Positions 24,313-33,139 of a stretch of DNA of 64,000 bases are shown piece after piece. Position 1 is the stretch's first letter, and each line of letters opens with the position of its first letter. The position numbers were made by a program, and so were the translations under genes. Below the pieces are notes generated by a model. It saw only the letters and a list, made by a program, of their open reading frames with translations, had not been told where the DNA came from and searched no databases. This stretch comes from an uncultured Clostridia bacterium (GTDB lineage Bacteria > Bacillota > Clostridia > Christensenellales > UBA1242): assembly GCA_934757845.1 (NCBI GenBank), contig CAKVLQ010000002.1, positions 1 through 64,000 on the forward strand, in the 5' to 3' direction.

Positions 24313-25266
24313 ATGATGGAAATTGAAAAACCAAAAATTACTTGTGAAGAATCTGATAATGGAACTTTTGCAAGATTTGTTGTTGAACCATTAGACCGTG
24401 GTTTTGGTCTTACAATAGGCAACGCTTTAAGAAGAACTCTTTTGGGTGCTCTTCCAGGTGCTGCTCCTATTGCAATAAGAATTAATGGTGTTCAACACGA
24501 ATTTTCAACAGTTGTTGGTGTTGTTGAAGATGTTATTGATATTGTTTTAAACATTAAATGTTTGGCAGTAAAAACAACAAATTTAGATAAAGACTTTAAA
24601 ACTGTTTTAAGAATTAACAAATATACAGCGGGCGAAGTTACCGCTGCTGATATTGAACCAAATGACCAAGTAGAAATTTTAAATCCAGAACTTCATATTG
24701 CAACTCTTGACGATGGTGCAAAATTTGAAATGGAAATTATTATTGGTCGTGGCAGAGGATATGTTTGTGCAGATGACAATAAAGACGAAAGTCAAGATAT
24801 TGGTTATATTGCAGTTGATTCTATCTTCTCACCAGTTAAAAAAGTAAATTACAAAGTTGAAGGTGCAAGGGTTGGTCAAAACATGAATTATGACAAACTA
24901 ATTCTTGAAGTTGAAACAAACGGAACACTTTCAGCACGAGAAGTTGTAAGTTTGAGTGCAAAAATTATTCAAGACCATACAAACTTGTTTGTTGAACTTG
25001 TTGAAAGCATGAAAGACTTAACAATTTTGCAAGCGCGTGAAGACGAAAAACAGCATAAAGTTTTGGAAATGACAATAGAAGATATGGATTTAAGCGTTAG
25101 AAGTTATAATTGCTTGAAACGAGCAAATATCAACACTGTTAGCGACTTAACCAAAAAATCAAAAGACGATATGTTAAAAGTTAGGAATTTGGGTCTAAAA
25201 TCATTAGAAGAAGTTATTAAAAAACTTGAAAGTTTGGGCCTTGGTTTCCGAAATGACGAAGAATAA
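24313..25266 (+). CDS. rpoA: RNA polymerase alpha subunit
   Basis: Alpha dimerises to start core RNA polymerase assembly, and its C-terminal domain contacts UP elements and activators. The 317-residue protein has GFGLTIGNALRRTLLGALPG (about residues 29-48), VVEDVIDIVLNIK, the LILEVETNGTLS block and a C-terminal domain with LSVRSYNCLKRANINTVSDL (about 257-276) and RNLGLKSLEE. Two ATGs in a row follow a distant AAAGGAG site; either may be used. Confidence 0.97.
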   Translation: MMEIEKPKITCEESDNGTFARFVVEPLDRGFGLTIGNALRRTLLGALPGAAPIAIRINGVQHEFSTVVGVVEDVIDIVLNIKCLAVKTTNLDKDFKTVLRINKYTAGEVTAADIEPNDQVEILNPELHIATLDDGAKFEMEIIIGRGRGYVCADDNKDESQDIGYIAVDSIFSPVKKVNYKVEGARVGQNMNYDKLILEVETNGTLSAREVVSLSAKIIQDHTNLFVELVESMKDLTILQAREDEKQHKVLEMTIEDMDLSVRSYNCLKRANINTVSDLTKKSKDDMLKVRNLGLKSLEEVIKKLESLGLGFRNDEE

Positions 25267-25283
25267 TAAGGAGAAAAAGTAAG

Positions 25284-25799
25284 ATGGCACAAATCAAAAA
25301 ATTAGGTCTTCCTACAAAAGAAAGAAAAGCTTTGCTTCGTGGTCAAGCATCAAGTTTGCTTTGGCACGAAAAATTAGAAACAACTTTGCCACAAGCAAAA
25401 AGTGTTCAAAGTTATGCTGAAAAAGTTTTAACTCTTGCAATCAACACTTATGAAGATACTGTTAAAACAACAAAAACAGTAACTAATGCAAAAGGTGAAA
25501 AAGTTTCTAAAGAAGTTGTTGTTGATGGTCCAAAAAAATTGGCTGCTAGAAGAAAAATCATGACTTTAATTTATGATATTCCAGAAACAAAACAAGCAAA
25601 AGAAAGCAAATCTGCTTATAAAGAAAGAACCAAAGATGTTAAACATCCATTAGTTGAAAAAATATTCAATGTTCTTGCTCCAAAATATGATGCAAGAAGC
25701 AAAGAATTAGGTCAAAAAGGTGGTTATACAAGAATTTACAAACTAGGTAAACGACTTGGTGATAACGCTGAAATGGCTAAACTAGAATTAGTTAAATAG
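25284..25799 (+). CDS. rplQ: 50S ribosomal protein L17, enlarged
   Basis: L17 lies near the tunnel exit. The start LGLPTKERKALLRGQASSLL and the end RIYKLGKRLGDNAEMAKLEL match the family. At 171 residues the protein is some 50 longer than B. subtilis L17 (120). The extra sequence lies between about residues 55 and 115: KTTKTVTNAKGEKVSKEV and a Lys/Glu-rich helix before the final domain. It is the last gene of the superoperon, followed by a terminator. Confidence 0.94.
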   Translation: MAQIKKLGLPTKERKALLRGQASSLLWHEKLETTLPQAKSVQSYAEKVLTLAINTYEDTVKTTKTVTNAKGEKVSKEVVVDGPKKLAARRKIMTLIYDIPETKQAKESKSAYKERTKDVKHPLVEKIFNVLAPKYDARSKELGQKGGYTRIYKLGKRLGDNAEMAKLELVK

Positions 25800-25886
25800 T
25801 TTAATTATGCGAAGGGGTGAGAGCGGCAAAAATTTCTTTTTGGGCATTTGAGCCCCCAACATAATAAAAATTTAATTTTTAATTAT

Positions 25887-25908
25887 AAAGTGCAGTAGCA
25901 CTTTTTTT
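25887..25908 (+). terminator. terminator of the ribosomal superoperon
   Basis: AAAGTGC (25887-25893), AGTA loop, GCACTTT (25898-25904) and further T. It follows about 90 bases of 3' sequence containing a GGGC ATTTGA GCCC hairpin (25842-25855). Confidence 0.88.
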
Positions 25909-26001
25909 ATTTATATTTTAATATATTAAGTTTATTGACTGAAAAACCAATAATATCGTCAAATTAAATATTTTAAAATAATTGATATAATTGGTAATTT
26001 A

Positions 26002-26010
26002 TGATATAAT
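26002..26010 (+). promoter_or_regulatory. extended -10 promoter of der
   Basis: TGATATAAT, an extended -10 without a clear -35 box, 16 bases before the der ATG. The AGGAG site lies between. Confidence 0.6.
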
Positions 26011-26026
26011 TTGAATAGGAGAATAT

Positions 26027-27355
26027 ATGAAAAAACCTATTGTAGCAATAGTTGGAAGACCAAATGTTGGAAAAAGTACTTTTTTTAATAAAATTGCGGG
26101 AAGAAGAATAAGCATAATAAAAGACGAACCAGGTGTAACAAGAGATAGAATTTATGCCGATTGTGTTTGGCTTGATAATAGTTTCACTATGATAGATACT
26201 GGTGGAATTGACCTTAAAAACAACAGTGAAGTTCAAAAAAACATTATGATGCAAAGCCAAATTGCAATAGAAATTGCTGATGTTATTTTGTTTTTTGTTG
26301 ATGGACGGGAAGGGGTTACAAATCAAGACCATGAAGTTGCAGATTTTTTGCGAAAAACAAAAAAACCAGTTATTTTGGTTGTAAACAAACTTGACAACAA
26401 CGAAGTTGAAAAAAGTTATGAGTTTTTTGAACTAAATCTTGGTGAGCCTTTTGCTATTTCAAGCGAACAAAGCAAAGGTCTTGGTGATTTGCTTGACGAA
26501 GTTGTTAAAAACTTTAAAAACATTTCAAAAATAAGTGATGACGATGGTGGCAAAATTAAAATTGCTATTGTTGGAAAGCCAAATGCAGGCAAAAGCAGTT
26601 TAACAAACAAACTTTTGGGCGAAGAGCGTGTGGTTGTAAGTTCAGTGGCGGGCACAACTCGTGATGCTATTGACACTCCTTTTAGATATAACGACAAAGA
26701 TTATATTTTGATTGACACCGCTGGAATAAGACGAAAGCGAGGAATTGAACTTGATTCGGTTGAAGAATATAGCGTTATAAGAAGTTTGGAAGCCATAAAA
26801 AGAGCAGATATTTGCATTTTGGTTATTGATTCAAGTGAACCTTTAAGTGAACAAGATGTTCGTATTGCAGGCTTTATTCATGAAGAAAAAAAGCCAAGTT
26901 TGATTGTTATGAACAAATGGGATTTGATTGACAAAGACGACAAAACAATTAATGAATTTAACAAAAAACTTGAAACTGATTTGAGTTTTATGAGTTATTT
27001 TGAATCACTTTTCATTTCGGCAAAAACAGGTCAAAGAGTTGTTAACATTATGCCAAAAGTTGAAGAGATTTTAGAACATAATAATTTTAGAATTTCAACC
27101 AGCACTTTAAACGAGATAATCGGTGATGCTGTTAGAATGACAGAGCCACCAGTTTATAATGGAAAAAAACTTAAAATTTATTATGCAAGTCAAACGGGGA
27201 CAAATCCGCCAACTTTCACTTTTAAAGTTAACGACAAAAAACATTTGCATTATTCTTATGCAAGATATCTTGAAAACACAATAAGACGAAATATAAATTT
27301 TAAAGGAACACCAATAGAACTTATTTTCAAAAATAAAGTTGAAGAGGAAATATGA
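26027..27355 (+). CDS. der: ribosome biogenesis GTPase Der
   Basis: Der (EngA) is an essential double GTPase for 50S assembly. The 442-residue protein has two full G domains: G1 GRPNVGKST (about residues 10-18), DTGGI and NKLD; then GKPNAGKSS (about 184-192), DTAG and NKWD. A C-terminal KH-like domain follows (about 355-442). It starts after AGGAG. The stop overlaps the plsY start (ATGA), so the two are coupled. Confidence 0.97.
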   Translation: MKKPIVAIVGRPNVGKSTFFNKIAGRRISIIKDEPGVTRDRIYADCVWLDNSFTMIDTGGIDLKNNSEVQKNIMMQSQIAIEIADVILFFVDGREGVTNQDHEVADFLRKTKKPVILVVNKLDNNEVEKSYEFFELNLGEPFAISSEQSKGLGDLLDEVVKNFKNISKISDDDGGKIKIAIVGKPNAGKSSLTNKLLGEERVVVSSVAGTTRDAIDTPFRYNDKDYILIDTAGIRRKRGIELDSVEEYSVIRSLEAIKRADICILVIDSSEPLSEQDVRIAGFIHEEKKPSLIVMNKWDLIDKDDKTINEFNKKLETDLSFMSYFESLFISAKTGQRVVNIMPKVEEILEHNNFRISTSTLNEIIGDAVRMTEPPVYNGKKLKIYYASQTGTNPPTFTFKVNDKKHLHYSYARYLENTIRRNINFKGTPIELIFKNKVEEEI

Positions 27356-28086
27356 TAGAAAAAATTTTGATATTCAGTGCTTTTATTGTTTGTGGTTATT
27401 TGTTAGGAAACATTAGTTTTGCTCGAATAATCAGCAAAGGCATGAAAAACGACATTACAAAACTTGGTTCAGGAAATCCAGGAACTATGAATGTTGCACG
27501 AAATTTTGGCTTTGGCATGGGTCTTTTGAACTTGATTTTAGATGTTTTAAAATCAGTTATCCCTTGTTTATGTGCCTATTTTGTTGCAAAAACTTATTTT
27601 GCAAATTTAACTAACATTTTGGTTTATTCCACTGGGCTTGCAGTTTTAATTGGAAATATGTTTCCAGTTTTCTATAAATTTAAAGGCGGGAAAGGCGTTG
27701 CCGTAACTCTTGGAATGTTTGCAGTTTTATATCCGCTTTGGTTTGCAGGCTTTTTGCTTCTTGGCTTTGTTATGATTTTTACTATAAAAATTGGCAGTTT
27801 AACTTCATTAACATTAATTTTGGGGTTAAGTATTGTTGGAATTGTGTTTAACACAAGTTATGTTGAAATCATATTAATTTGTATTATCTTTGCATTAATT
27901 TTAATTGCTCACAGGCAAAACTTGGTTAGGCTTTTTAGCGGAAAAGAAAGCAAAGTTGACTTGTTAAAAAAGAAGAATAAAAAAGTGGACGGGTCTTCCA
28001 CTCAATCACAAACAAATGTGGAAAACAAAACTGAAAATGAAGCAGAAAATGTTGAAGAAAAACAACAAGATAATTTGAATGATTAA
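27352..28086 (+). CDS. plsY: glycerol-3-phosphate acyltransferase PlsY with a charged C-terminal tail
   Basis: PlsY transfers the acyl group of acyl-phosphate (made by PlsX, 7.9 kb) to glycerol-3-phosphate in the membrane. The protein shows the three motifs: GSGNPGTMNVARNFG (about residues 39-53), FKGGKGVAVTLGM (about 110-122) and the final AHRQNLVRLFSGKE. About five hydrophobic segments fit the family. At 244 residues it has an extra 45 or so C-terminal residues rich in Lys, then Gln, Asn and Glu (about 200-244), which should be cytoplasmic and disordered. It is coupled to der. Confidence 0.93.
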   Translation: MIEKILIFSAFIVCGYLLGNISFARIISKGMKNDITKLGSGNPGTMNVARNFGFGMGLLNLILDVLKSVIPCLCAYFVAKTYFANLTNILVYSTGLAVLIGNMFPVFYKFKGGKGVAVTLGMFAVLYPLWFAGFLLLGFVMIFTIKIGSLTSLTLILGLSIVGIVFNTSYVEIILICIIFALILIAHRQNLVRLFSGKESKVDLLKKKNKKVDGSSTQSQTNVENKTENEAENVEEKQQDNLND

Positions 28087-28119
28087 ATTGAACAAACATA
28101 ATTAAAAAAAGGGGATTAA

Positions 28120-28899
28120 ATGAAAATTTTAAGCGTAGGTTTTGATATTTTTGGTTTGCACATAAGCGTTTATGGGCTTTTGATGGCTGTTGGGTTTGTG
28201 GCCGCATTTTTCGTGGCAAATCATTTGTTCAAAAAAACTGGCGAGTTTAAAAAAGATATAACCATAGATTTGTTATTAATAATTTTTCCGCTTTCAATTT
28301 TAGGTGCACGAATTTATTATTGTGTGTTTTCAAGTGAACATTTCACATTTTTGGAATTTTTGCAAGTGTGGAATGGTGGGCTTGCAATTTATGGCGGCAT
28401 AATCGGTGGATTAATTGGTGTTATAATTTATGCTTTAATCAAAAAAATCAACATTTTGAAATTGACTGATGTTATTGCTGTTGGATTAATTTTGGCACAA
28501 GGCATTGGCAGAATTGGTTGCTATTTTGGTGGCTGTTGTTATGGAATTGAAGTTACAAATCCAAATTTGTGTTGGTTTCCATTTTCGGTTTTGATTGACG
28601 GACATTGGCATTTGTCAACATTCTTTTATGAAGCGATTTGGAACTTTTTAGGGTTTATTTTGCTATATTTGGTCTATAATAAAACAAAGCAAAAAGGTTT
28701 AACAACTGGGCTATATTTGGCTTATTATGGGCTTGGAAGATGCGTGATAGAAACTTTTAGGGGAGATAGTTTATATATAGGCTCTCTAAAAGTATCACAA
28801 ATTTTAAGTGGAATTATAATGCTTATTGGAATTGGTCTTATTTGTTATGCCTTAATTTCAAACAAAAAGGCAAGCAATGAACAAAAACAAATTTCTTAA
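28120..28899 (+). CDS. lgt: prolipoprotein diacylglyceryl transferase
   Basis: Lgt attaches diacylglycerol to the lipobox cysteine of prolipoproteins; LspA (38.3 kb) then cleaves. The 259-residue polytopic protein has GARIYYCVF (about residue 66), the GGLAIYGGIIGG block (about 86-97) and the Lgt signature GRIGCYFGGCCYGIE (about 129-143), then YYGLGRCVIETFRGD near residue 203. It starts after AAGGGG. The next gene begins inside its last codons. Confidence 0.95.
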   Translation: MKILSVGFDIFGLHISVYGLLMAVGFVAAFFVANHLFKKTGEFKKDITIDLLLIIFPLSILGARIYYCVFSSEHFTFLEFLQVWNGGLAIYGGIIGGLIGVIIYALIKKINILKLTDVIAVGLILAQGIGRIGCYFGGCCYGIEVTNPNLCWFPFSVLIDGHWHLSTFFYEAIWNFLGFILLYLVYNKTKQKGLTTGLYLAYYGLGRCVIETFRGDSLYIGSLKVSQILSGIIMLIGIGLICYALISNKKASNEQKQIS

Positions 28900-29368
28900 C
28901 ATTTTATTTTTTAGTTTAAATGGTGCTAATATCATTTTTGTGGGTTTAAATTTTATTTATAAATTTTTAGACCTATATTATGTTTTGGCACTTTTTTTGT
29001 TTTTAAATTCTATTTATTTGCTTGCAAAATATATTGCCTATGCAAGCGATAGTAGTTTATTTTTTGGAATAATGTTTTTGTTTGGCGGATTTTTCTTGTT
29101 TTTAAAAACTTTTTTGGGGTTAAGTTTTTTAGAACTAGGAGCACTTTTGCTACTTGATTTTTCTGTTGCTTGTTTGTTTATATTTATATTTTTTAAAAGC
29201 ATATATTTTTGTTATTTGTTTTTAAGCAATTTTTTGATATTTTTCCCCATATTTTTTTATAGTTTTAATATAATTGAATTAAAATTATTCTTTATTTTTG
29301 TTTCTGTTTGTGTTATAATAAATGTGATTTTATATCTAGTTTTAATAAAAAGTGTTAAAAGGGCATAA
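28877..29368 (+). CDS. polytopic membrane protein, unknown
   Basis: The 163-residue protein is almost entirely hydrophobic (Phe/Leu/Ile-rich), with about five to six membrane spans and a short KSVKRA end. No motif is recognised. It starts inside the lgt end (23-base overlap, different frame) and is followed after 2 bases by the DivIVA-like gene, so the three look co-transcribed. A role with lgt or DivIVA is positional inference only. Confidence 0.65.
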   Translation: MNKNKFLNILFFSLNGANIIFVGLNFIYKFLDLYYVLALFLFLNSIYLLAKYIAYASDSSLFFGIMFLFGGFFLFLKTFLGLSFLELGALLLLDFSVACLFIFIFFKSIYFCYLFLSNFLIFFPIFFYSFNIIELKLFFIFVSVCVIINVILYLVLIKSVKRA

Positions 29369-29370
29369 AA

Positions 29371-30213
29371 ATGAGCAAATTTAGTATTGAGAAAAAAGGT
29401 TATTCAATAAGCGAAGTTGATGATTATATCTTGAACAAAGAACTTGAATTTAACAGACTTCAAGAAGAAAAGCAATCAAGGATTGATGAACTTCGGCAAG
29501 AAAATTTTAAATTAAACAGCGAACTTGAAAAATATAAACAAAACGAACAAAGCATTTCAAGCACTTTGATTATTGCTCATCAAAAAGCAACCGAAATTGA
29601 AAACAACTCGAAGCAAAAATATAAATTAGAACTTAAAAACCTTGATGATTTTTATGATAAGTGGCAAATTTTCTTTGATGAACTTATAAAAAAATATCCT
29701 TTAATGAACGACTTTGACACAAATCAGGTTTTGCAAAATCTTAAAGAAGATATTGATAGTTTGCTTACAAATGAATTTCACACAAAAAATGGTTTGAACA
29801 GGTCAAACAACTCGTTTGAAAACTTGCTTGACAAATTAAAAACTCACAGAGTTGCTAGCCCTGATAAAGTTGTTTTAAAAACAAACAAAACTCCCGATAA
29901 AGAAAAAATAGTTGAAAGTGAAAATGAAATTGAGTTTGTGGGGGAAAGTAACAAAATGAATAATATAAAACCTATAACAAATTTAACATTATCAAAAGAT
30001 GAGCAAGACGAATATGATTCTTTACTTGATAAATTTTTGCATTCTGACAATAATGTTTCAAAAGGCTATGAAAACAGCATTTTGAATAAAGGCAAAAAGC
30101 CAAAAACTGAAAGCAAATATCCAAAGCCAAACGAAAGTGGCTTTGATTTGGAAGAAGCACTAAACCCAACCGAAGATTTGCTTAAAATTATGAAAGGTTT
30201 TAAACTTGACTAA
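29371..30213 (+). CDS. DivIVA-like coiled-coil protein
   Basis: The 280-residue protein begins with the DivIVA membrane-binding pattern FSIEKKGYSISEVDDYI (about residues 4-20), followed by a coiled coil (about 25-75). A helical middle and an acidic, apparently disordered C-terminal part (about 150-280) follow. DivIVA proteins sit at curved membranes and division sites and recruit partners. Lgt and a membrane protein lie upstream, not the usual sepF-yggT cluster, so it may be a DivIVA relative with another job. Its C-terminal codons overlap the convergent desulfurase gene by 14 bases. Confidence 0.75.
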   Translation: MSKFSIEKKGYSISEVDDYILNKELEFNRLQEEKQSRIDELRQENFKLNSELEKYKQNEQSISSTLIIAHQKATEIENNSKQKYKLELKNLDDFYDKWQIFFDELIKKYPLMNDFDTNQVLQNLKEDIDSLLTNEFHTKNGLNRSNNSFENLLDKLKTHRVASPDKVVLKTNKTPDKEKIVESENEIEFVGESNKMNNIKPITNLTLSKDEQDEYDSLLDKFLHSDNNVSKGYENSILNKGKKPKTESKYPKPNESGFDLEEALNPTEDLLKIMKGFKLD

Positions 30214-31354
30214 TTTTTTCAGTTAAACTTTTTAAGGCATTGATTAATTTATCAATATGCCTTTTTTTATTGAAATAACTTAAACTTATTCTAACCATGC
30301 CGTTTTCAAGTGTTCCAAAATGTTTGTGAACAAGTGGGGCACAATGAAGGCCAGTTCGCACACAAATACCAAATTTTTCGCTCAAATAATTTCCAACTTC
30401 ATTTGAAGAAAAGTCTTTCAAATTAAAACTAACAACGCCACTATTTTTGTTATTGATTGGATAAATTTTTATTCCGTCAATTTTCTTTAAATTTTCAAGC
30501 AAATAAGTTGTTAAATATTCAATTTTGTTGTTTATCTTTTTACTGTTTTTTATAACAAACTTTAATCCTGCACCCAAACTTAAAATGCCAGTTGTGTTGG
30601 CTGTTCCACTTTCAAAGCCGTCAGGGAAGTCGGTTGGTTGAATGGGGCTGTTGCTTTGTGTTCCTGTTCCGCCAAATTTTATTGGTCTTATAATTTGTTT
30701 TGCGTTGTTGCTAACAAGCAGTGCACCAATCCCTGTCAAAGCATAAAAGCCTTTGTGCCCTGCAATAGAAAGCATATCAATATTCATTTTTTGCATATCA
30801 ATTTTTTCATGCCCCGCACTTTGTGCGCAATCAACCAAAAACAAAATGTTATGTTTTTTGCAAATGTTTCCAATTTTTTCAATTTGATTTGTTATTCCTG
30901 TAACATTGCTTGTGAATATACACGCAATCAAATTTGTTTTTTCGGTTATTTGTTTTTCAATTTCGTTTGGGTCAATTTCGCCACTACTGTTTGGATTAAT
31001 TAAAGTTATATTTTGATTATATCTTTTTTTAAGTTCAAAAAGTGGTCTTAAAACCGAGTTGTGTTCATAAATTGTGGTTATAACATGACCATTTTTTTTA
31101 TAAGTTCCAAGCAAGGCCAAATTTAATGCTTCGGTGCAACCAGATGTGAAAATAACATTTTCGGCACTTTCGCAATTAAAAAAGTTTGCAAGATTTTCTC
31201 TTATATCCAAAATTTTGCTGGCAAGATTTGCGCTAATTTCATAGCCACTTCGGTTTGGATTTGCACAATTCTTTTTAAAGGTGGATTTTAGCACTGCAAG
31301 TTTAACGCAAAGTGGTTTTTTGTTGGTGGTTGCACCATTATCAAGATATATCAT
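30200..31354 (-). CDS. cysteine desulfurase-family class V aminotransferase
   Basis: A PLP enzyme of the SufS/Csd-like class V family that removes sulfur (or selenium) from cysteine. The start at 31354 (MIYLDNGATT) follows AAGGAG; the frame is open further upstream without a site. Features of the 384-residue protein: TSGCTEALN (about residue 72), DCAQSAGHEKID (about 178), the PLP lysine in AGHKGFYALTG (about 202-212) and the active cysteine in GICVRTGLHCAP (about residue 345). It is divergent from a DUF3343 gene, a frequent partner. No suf or isc scaffold genes are nearby, so its acceptor is unknown. Confidence 0.85.
   Translation of the reverse strand: MIYLDNGATTNKKPLCVKLAVLKSTFKKNCANPNRSGYEISANLASKILDIRENLANFFNCESAENVIFTSGCTEALNLALLGTYKKNGHVITTIYEHNSVLRPLFELKKRYNQNITLINPNSSGEIDPNEIEKQITEKTNLIACIFTSNVTGITNQIEKIGNICKKHNILFLVDCAQSAGHEKIDMQKMNIDMLSIAGHKGFYALTGIGALLVSNNAKQIIRPIKFGGTGTQSNSPIQPTDFPDGFESGTANTTGILSLGAGLKFVIKNSKKINNKIEYLTTYLLENLKKIDGIKIYPINNKNSGVVSFNLKDFSSNEVGNYLSEKFGICVRTGLHCAPLVHKHFGTLENGMVRISLSYFNKKRHIDKLINALKSLTEKISQV
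30234..30268 (+). terminator. terminator of the lgt-divIVA-like unit, inside the opposing gene
   Basis: AAGGCAT (30234-30240) and ATGCCTT (30257-30263) with an inner TGAT/ATCA stem, then T. The whole hairpin lies in the 3' coding end of the convergent desulfurase gene. Confidence 0.8.
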
Positions 31355-31435
31355 ATTGCTCCTTGTTAACTTAAAATATTTTAAATTAATAATATATATT
31401 GTGTAGCAAAACAAATTGTTACAAAGGAGAAAATT

Positions 31436-31690
31436 ATGAATTATATTTTAGCAGTTTTCACATCGCGAACTCAAACCATGCTTTTTTATAATAAACTAAA
31501 AGCAAAGGGCGTTGCGTGTTCAATCATAAACAATCCAAAAGCCACAAAGGTAACTTGCGGAATTTGCGTGAAATTTTATGCCTATAATTTGCAAGTGGCA
31601 AGGTCAATTTTAAACAACAACATGACGGGTTTCGCAGGGTTTTATAAATATACTGATAGTTTTGGTCTTCCAAAAGTTTCGCCACTTTGA
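31436..31690 (+). CDS. DUF3343 protein (putative Se/S carrier-like)
   Basis: The 84-residue protein matches the DUF3343 pattern: an N-terminal YILAVFTSRTQTMLFYNKL, a middle CSIINNPKA and a conserved CGI motif (about residue 42), then FYAYNLQVARSIL. The family is annotated as putative selenium/sulfur carrier-like and is often found beside cysteine desulfurases, as here. The central Cys would be the carrier residue, which is inference. AAGGAG precedes the ATG and a strong terminator follows. Confidence 0.75.
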   Translation: MNYILAVFTSRTQTMLFYNKLKAKGVACSIINNPKATKVTCGICVKFYAYNLQVARSILNNNMTGFAGFYKYTDSFGLPKVSPL

Positions 31691-31721
31691 AAAGATTATA
31701 GTTTTTATAAAAATTATATTA

Positions 31722-31759
31722 AAAATTAGGAATATAATATTTTTGTTCCTAATTTTTTT
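31722..31759 (+). terminator. terminator of the DUF3343 gene
   Basis: AAAATTAGGAA (31722-31732) and TTCCTAATTTT (31746-31756), 11-bp stem, then T. The hflX -35 box starts 8 bases later. Confidence 0.88.
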
Positions 31760-31766
31760 AATTTGT

Positions 31767-31796
31767 TTGCAAACTATCAAAAAATTAAGTTATAAT
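31767..31796 (+). promoter_or_regulatory. hflX promoter (leaderless)
   Basis: TTGCAA (31767-31772), 18-bp spacer, TATAAT (31791-31796). Only 6 bases (ATTTTT) separate the -10 box from the ATG, so transcription should begin at the start codon. Confidence 0.75.
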
Positions 31797-31802
31797 ATTT
31801 TT

Positions 31803-32885
31803 ATGGATAAAATGTTTGATAATTCACAAAAAAAGCAACAAGCAATAATGTGCTATGCTTGCTTTAACACAAAAGAAGATGTTGATATGCTTTTAAGCGA
31901 ACTTAAAAGTTTGATTAAAGCCGATGATATTAATGTTGTTGGGCAAATTGTTCAAAACATAAAACAACCTGATTTGTCTTATTTGATTGGCATAGGAAAA
32001 CTTGAAGAACTTAAACAGTTAATTCAAGTTACAAATGCCGATATGGTGGTTTTTCAAAACGAACTTACAGGAAGCAAAATAAACAATTTGGAACAATATC
32101 TAAATGTTAAAGTTATTGACCGAACAATGCTTATACTAGACATTTTTGCAAGGCGAGCACAAAGCCGAGAAGGCAAACTTCAAGTTGAACTTGCCCAATT
32201 AAAATACACATTACCAAGATTGAGTGGGCTTAACAGTTCGGCATCAAGATATGGAAGTGGCGGAGTTGGAATGCGAGGTCCTGGCGAAACCAAACTTGAA
32301 CTTGACAGACGAAAGGTTGAAAGGCAAATAGTTCAAAAACAAAAAGAACTTAAAGAACTTGAAGGGAATAGGAAATTAAGGCGAAAGCAACGAATAGAAT
32401 CTAGGCAAGAATCGGTTGCACTTGTTGGTTACACAAACAGCGGAAAATCAACCCTTATGAATGTTATAACCAAAAGCGATGTTTTTGTTAAAGATATGCT
32501 TTTTGCCACACTTGACACAACAACCAGAAAAGTTTTTTTGAACAGTAACCACACAATTTTGTTATCTGACACTGTTGGTTTTGTTTCAAACCTAAATCAT
32601 GAACTTGTTGATGCTTTTAAATCAACCTTGGAAGAAAGTTTGTCGGCTGACCTACTTTTAAATATTGTTGATATATCCGACCCCGAAGCAAGCAAAAAAG
32701 AACAAATTACAAAAGATGTTTTAAGTGAACTTGGCGTTGATTTAAACAAAGTTATAACAATTTATAATAAAATCGACAAAATTCACCAAATGCCTAATAA
32801 TAACAATTTGCAAATTTCCGCAAAACAAAATGTGAATATTGACAAACTTAAACAATTAATAATTGATTATTTTGAGCACCGTTAG
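31803..32885 (+). CDS. hflX: GTPase HflX
   Basis: HflX splits stalled 70S ribosomes, for example after heat shock. I start at ATG 31803 (MDKMFDNSQKKQQ), giving 360 residues; the frame is open upstream but has no start signal. The N-terminal nucleotide-binding-like domain holds YLIGIGKLEEL and QNELTGSKINNLE, then the HflX glycine-rich GPGETKLELDRR (about residues 160-171), G1 GYTNSGKST (about 208-216), DTVGFV and NKID. It is predicted leaderless, so it has no ribosome-binding site. Confidence 0.95.
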   Translation: MDKMFDNSQKKQQAIMCYACFNTKEDVDMLLSELKSLIKADDINVVGQIVQNIKQPDLSYLIGIGKLEELKQLIQVTNADMVVFQNELTGSKINNLEQYLNVKVIDRTMLILDIFARRAQSREGKLQVELAQLKYTLPRLSGLNSSASRYGSGGVGMRGPGETKLELDRRKVERQIVQKQKELKELEGNRKLRRKQRIESRQESVALVGYTNSGKSTLMNVITKSDVFVKDMLFATLDTTTRKVFLNSNHTILLSDTVGFVSNLNHELVDAFKSTLEESLSADLLLNIVDISDPEASKKEQITKDVLSELGVDLNKVITIYNKIDKIHQMPNNNNLQISAKQNVNIDKLKQLIIDYFEHR

Positions 32886-33104
32886 CAAGACAGTGCGTAG
32901 CAGTGCCGTTCGGCACATTGTAATTTTCTTTTTTAAAAACAAATATATAATAATTTCAAAAATATGCCAAAATCATTTGAGTGAACAAGGCGTTATATGC
33001 ACTTTTTCAAAAAATAAATTTAATATGTATAAAAATAAATAAATTAAATTAATATTTCAAAACTTATTTAGATTTATAATAAATATAAATATATAAAATA
33101 AAAG
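32886..33104 (+). other. hflX 3' region with a repeated non-coding element
   Basis: No gene seen. GTGCC GTTC GGCAC forms a small hairpin near 32903-32916. AAAATCATTTGAGTG (32969-32983) with AGGC at 32988 recurs at 37715 behind another gene (see findings). TTATATGCAC at 32993 recurs at about 33164. Confidence 0.5.
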
Positions 33105-33139
33105 AAGATACCCAGAAACGGGGTATCTTTTATTTTTTT
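33105..33139 (+). terminator. intrinsic terminator, probably ending the hflX transcript
   Basis: AAGATACCC (33105-33113), 7-base loop, GGGTATCTT (33121-33129), then TTATTTTTTT. It lies 220 bases after hflX, so either hflX has a long 3' end or a separate small RNA ends here. Confidence 0.85.

Noticed and set aside
25800..25860. G/C-rich stretch GAAGGGGTGAGAGCGGC...GAGCCCCC after rplQ considered as a small RNA or gene remnant
   Set aside because: Only a 4-bp hairpin and a weak similarity to other 3' regions could be traced. It is too little to call a feature beyond the terminator that follows.
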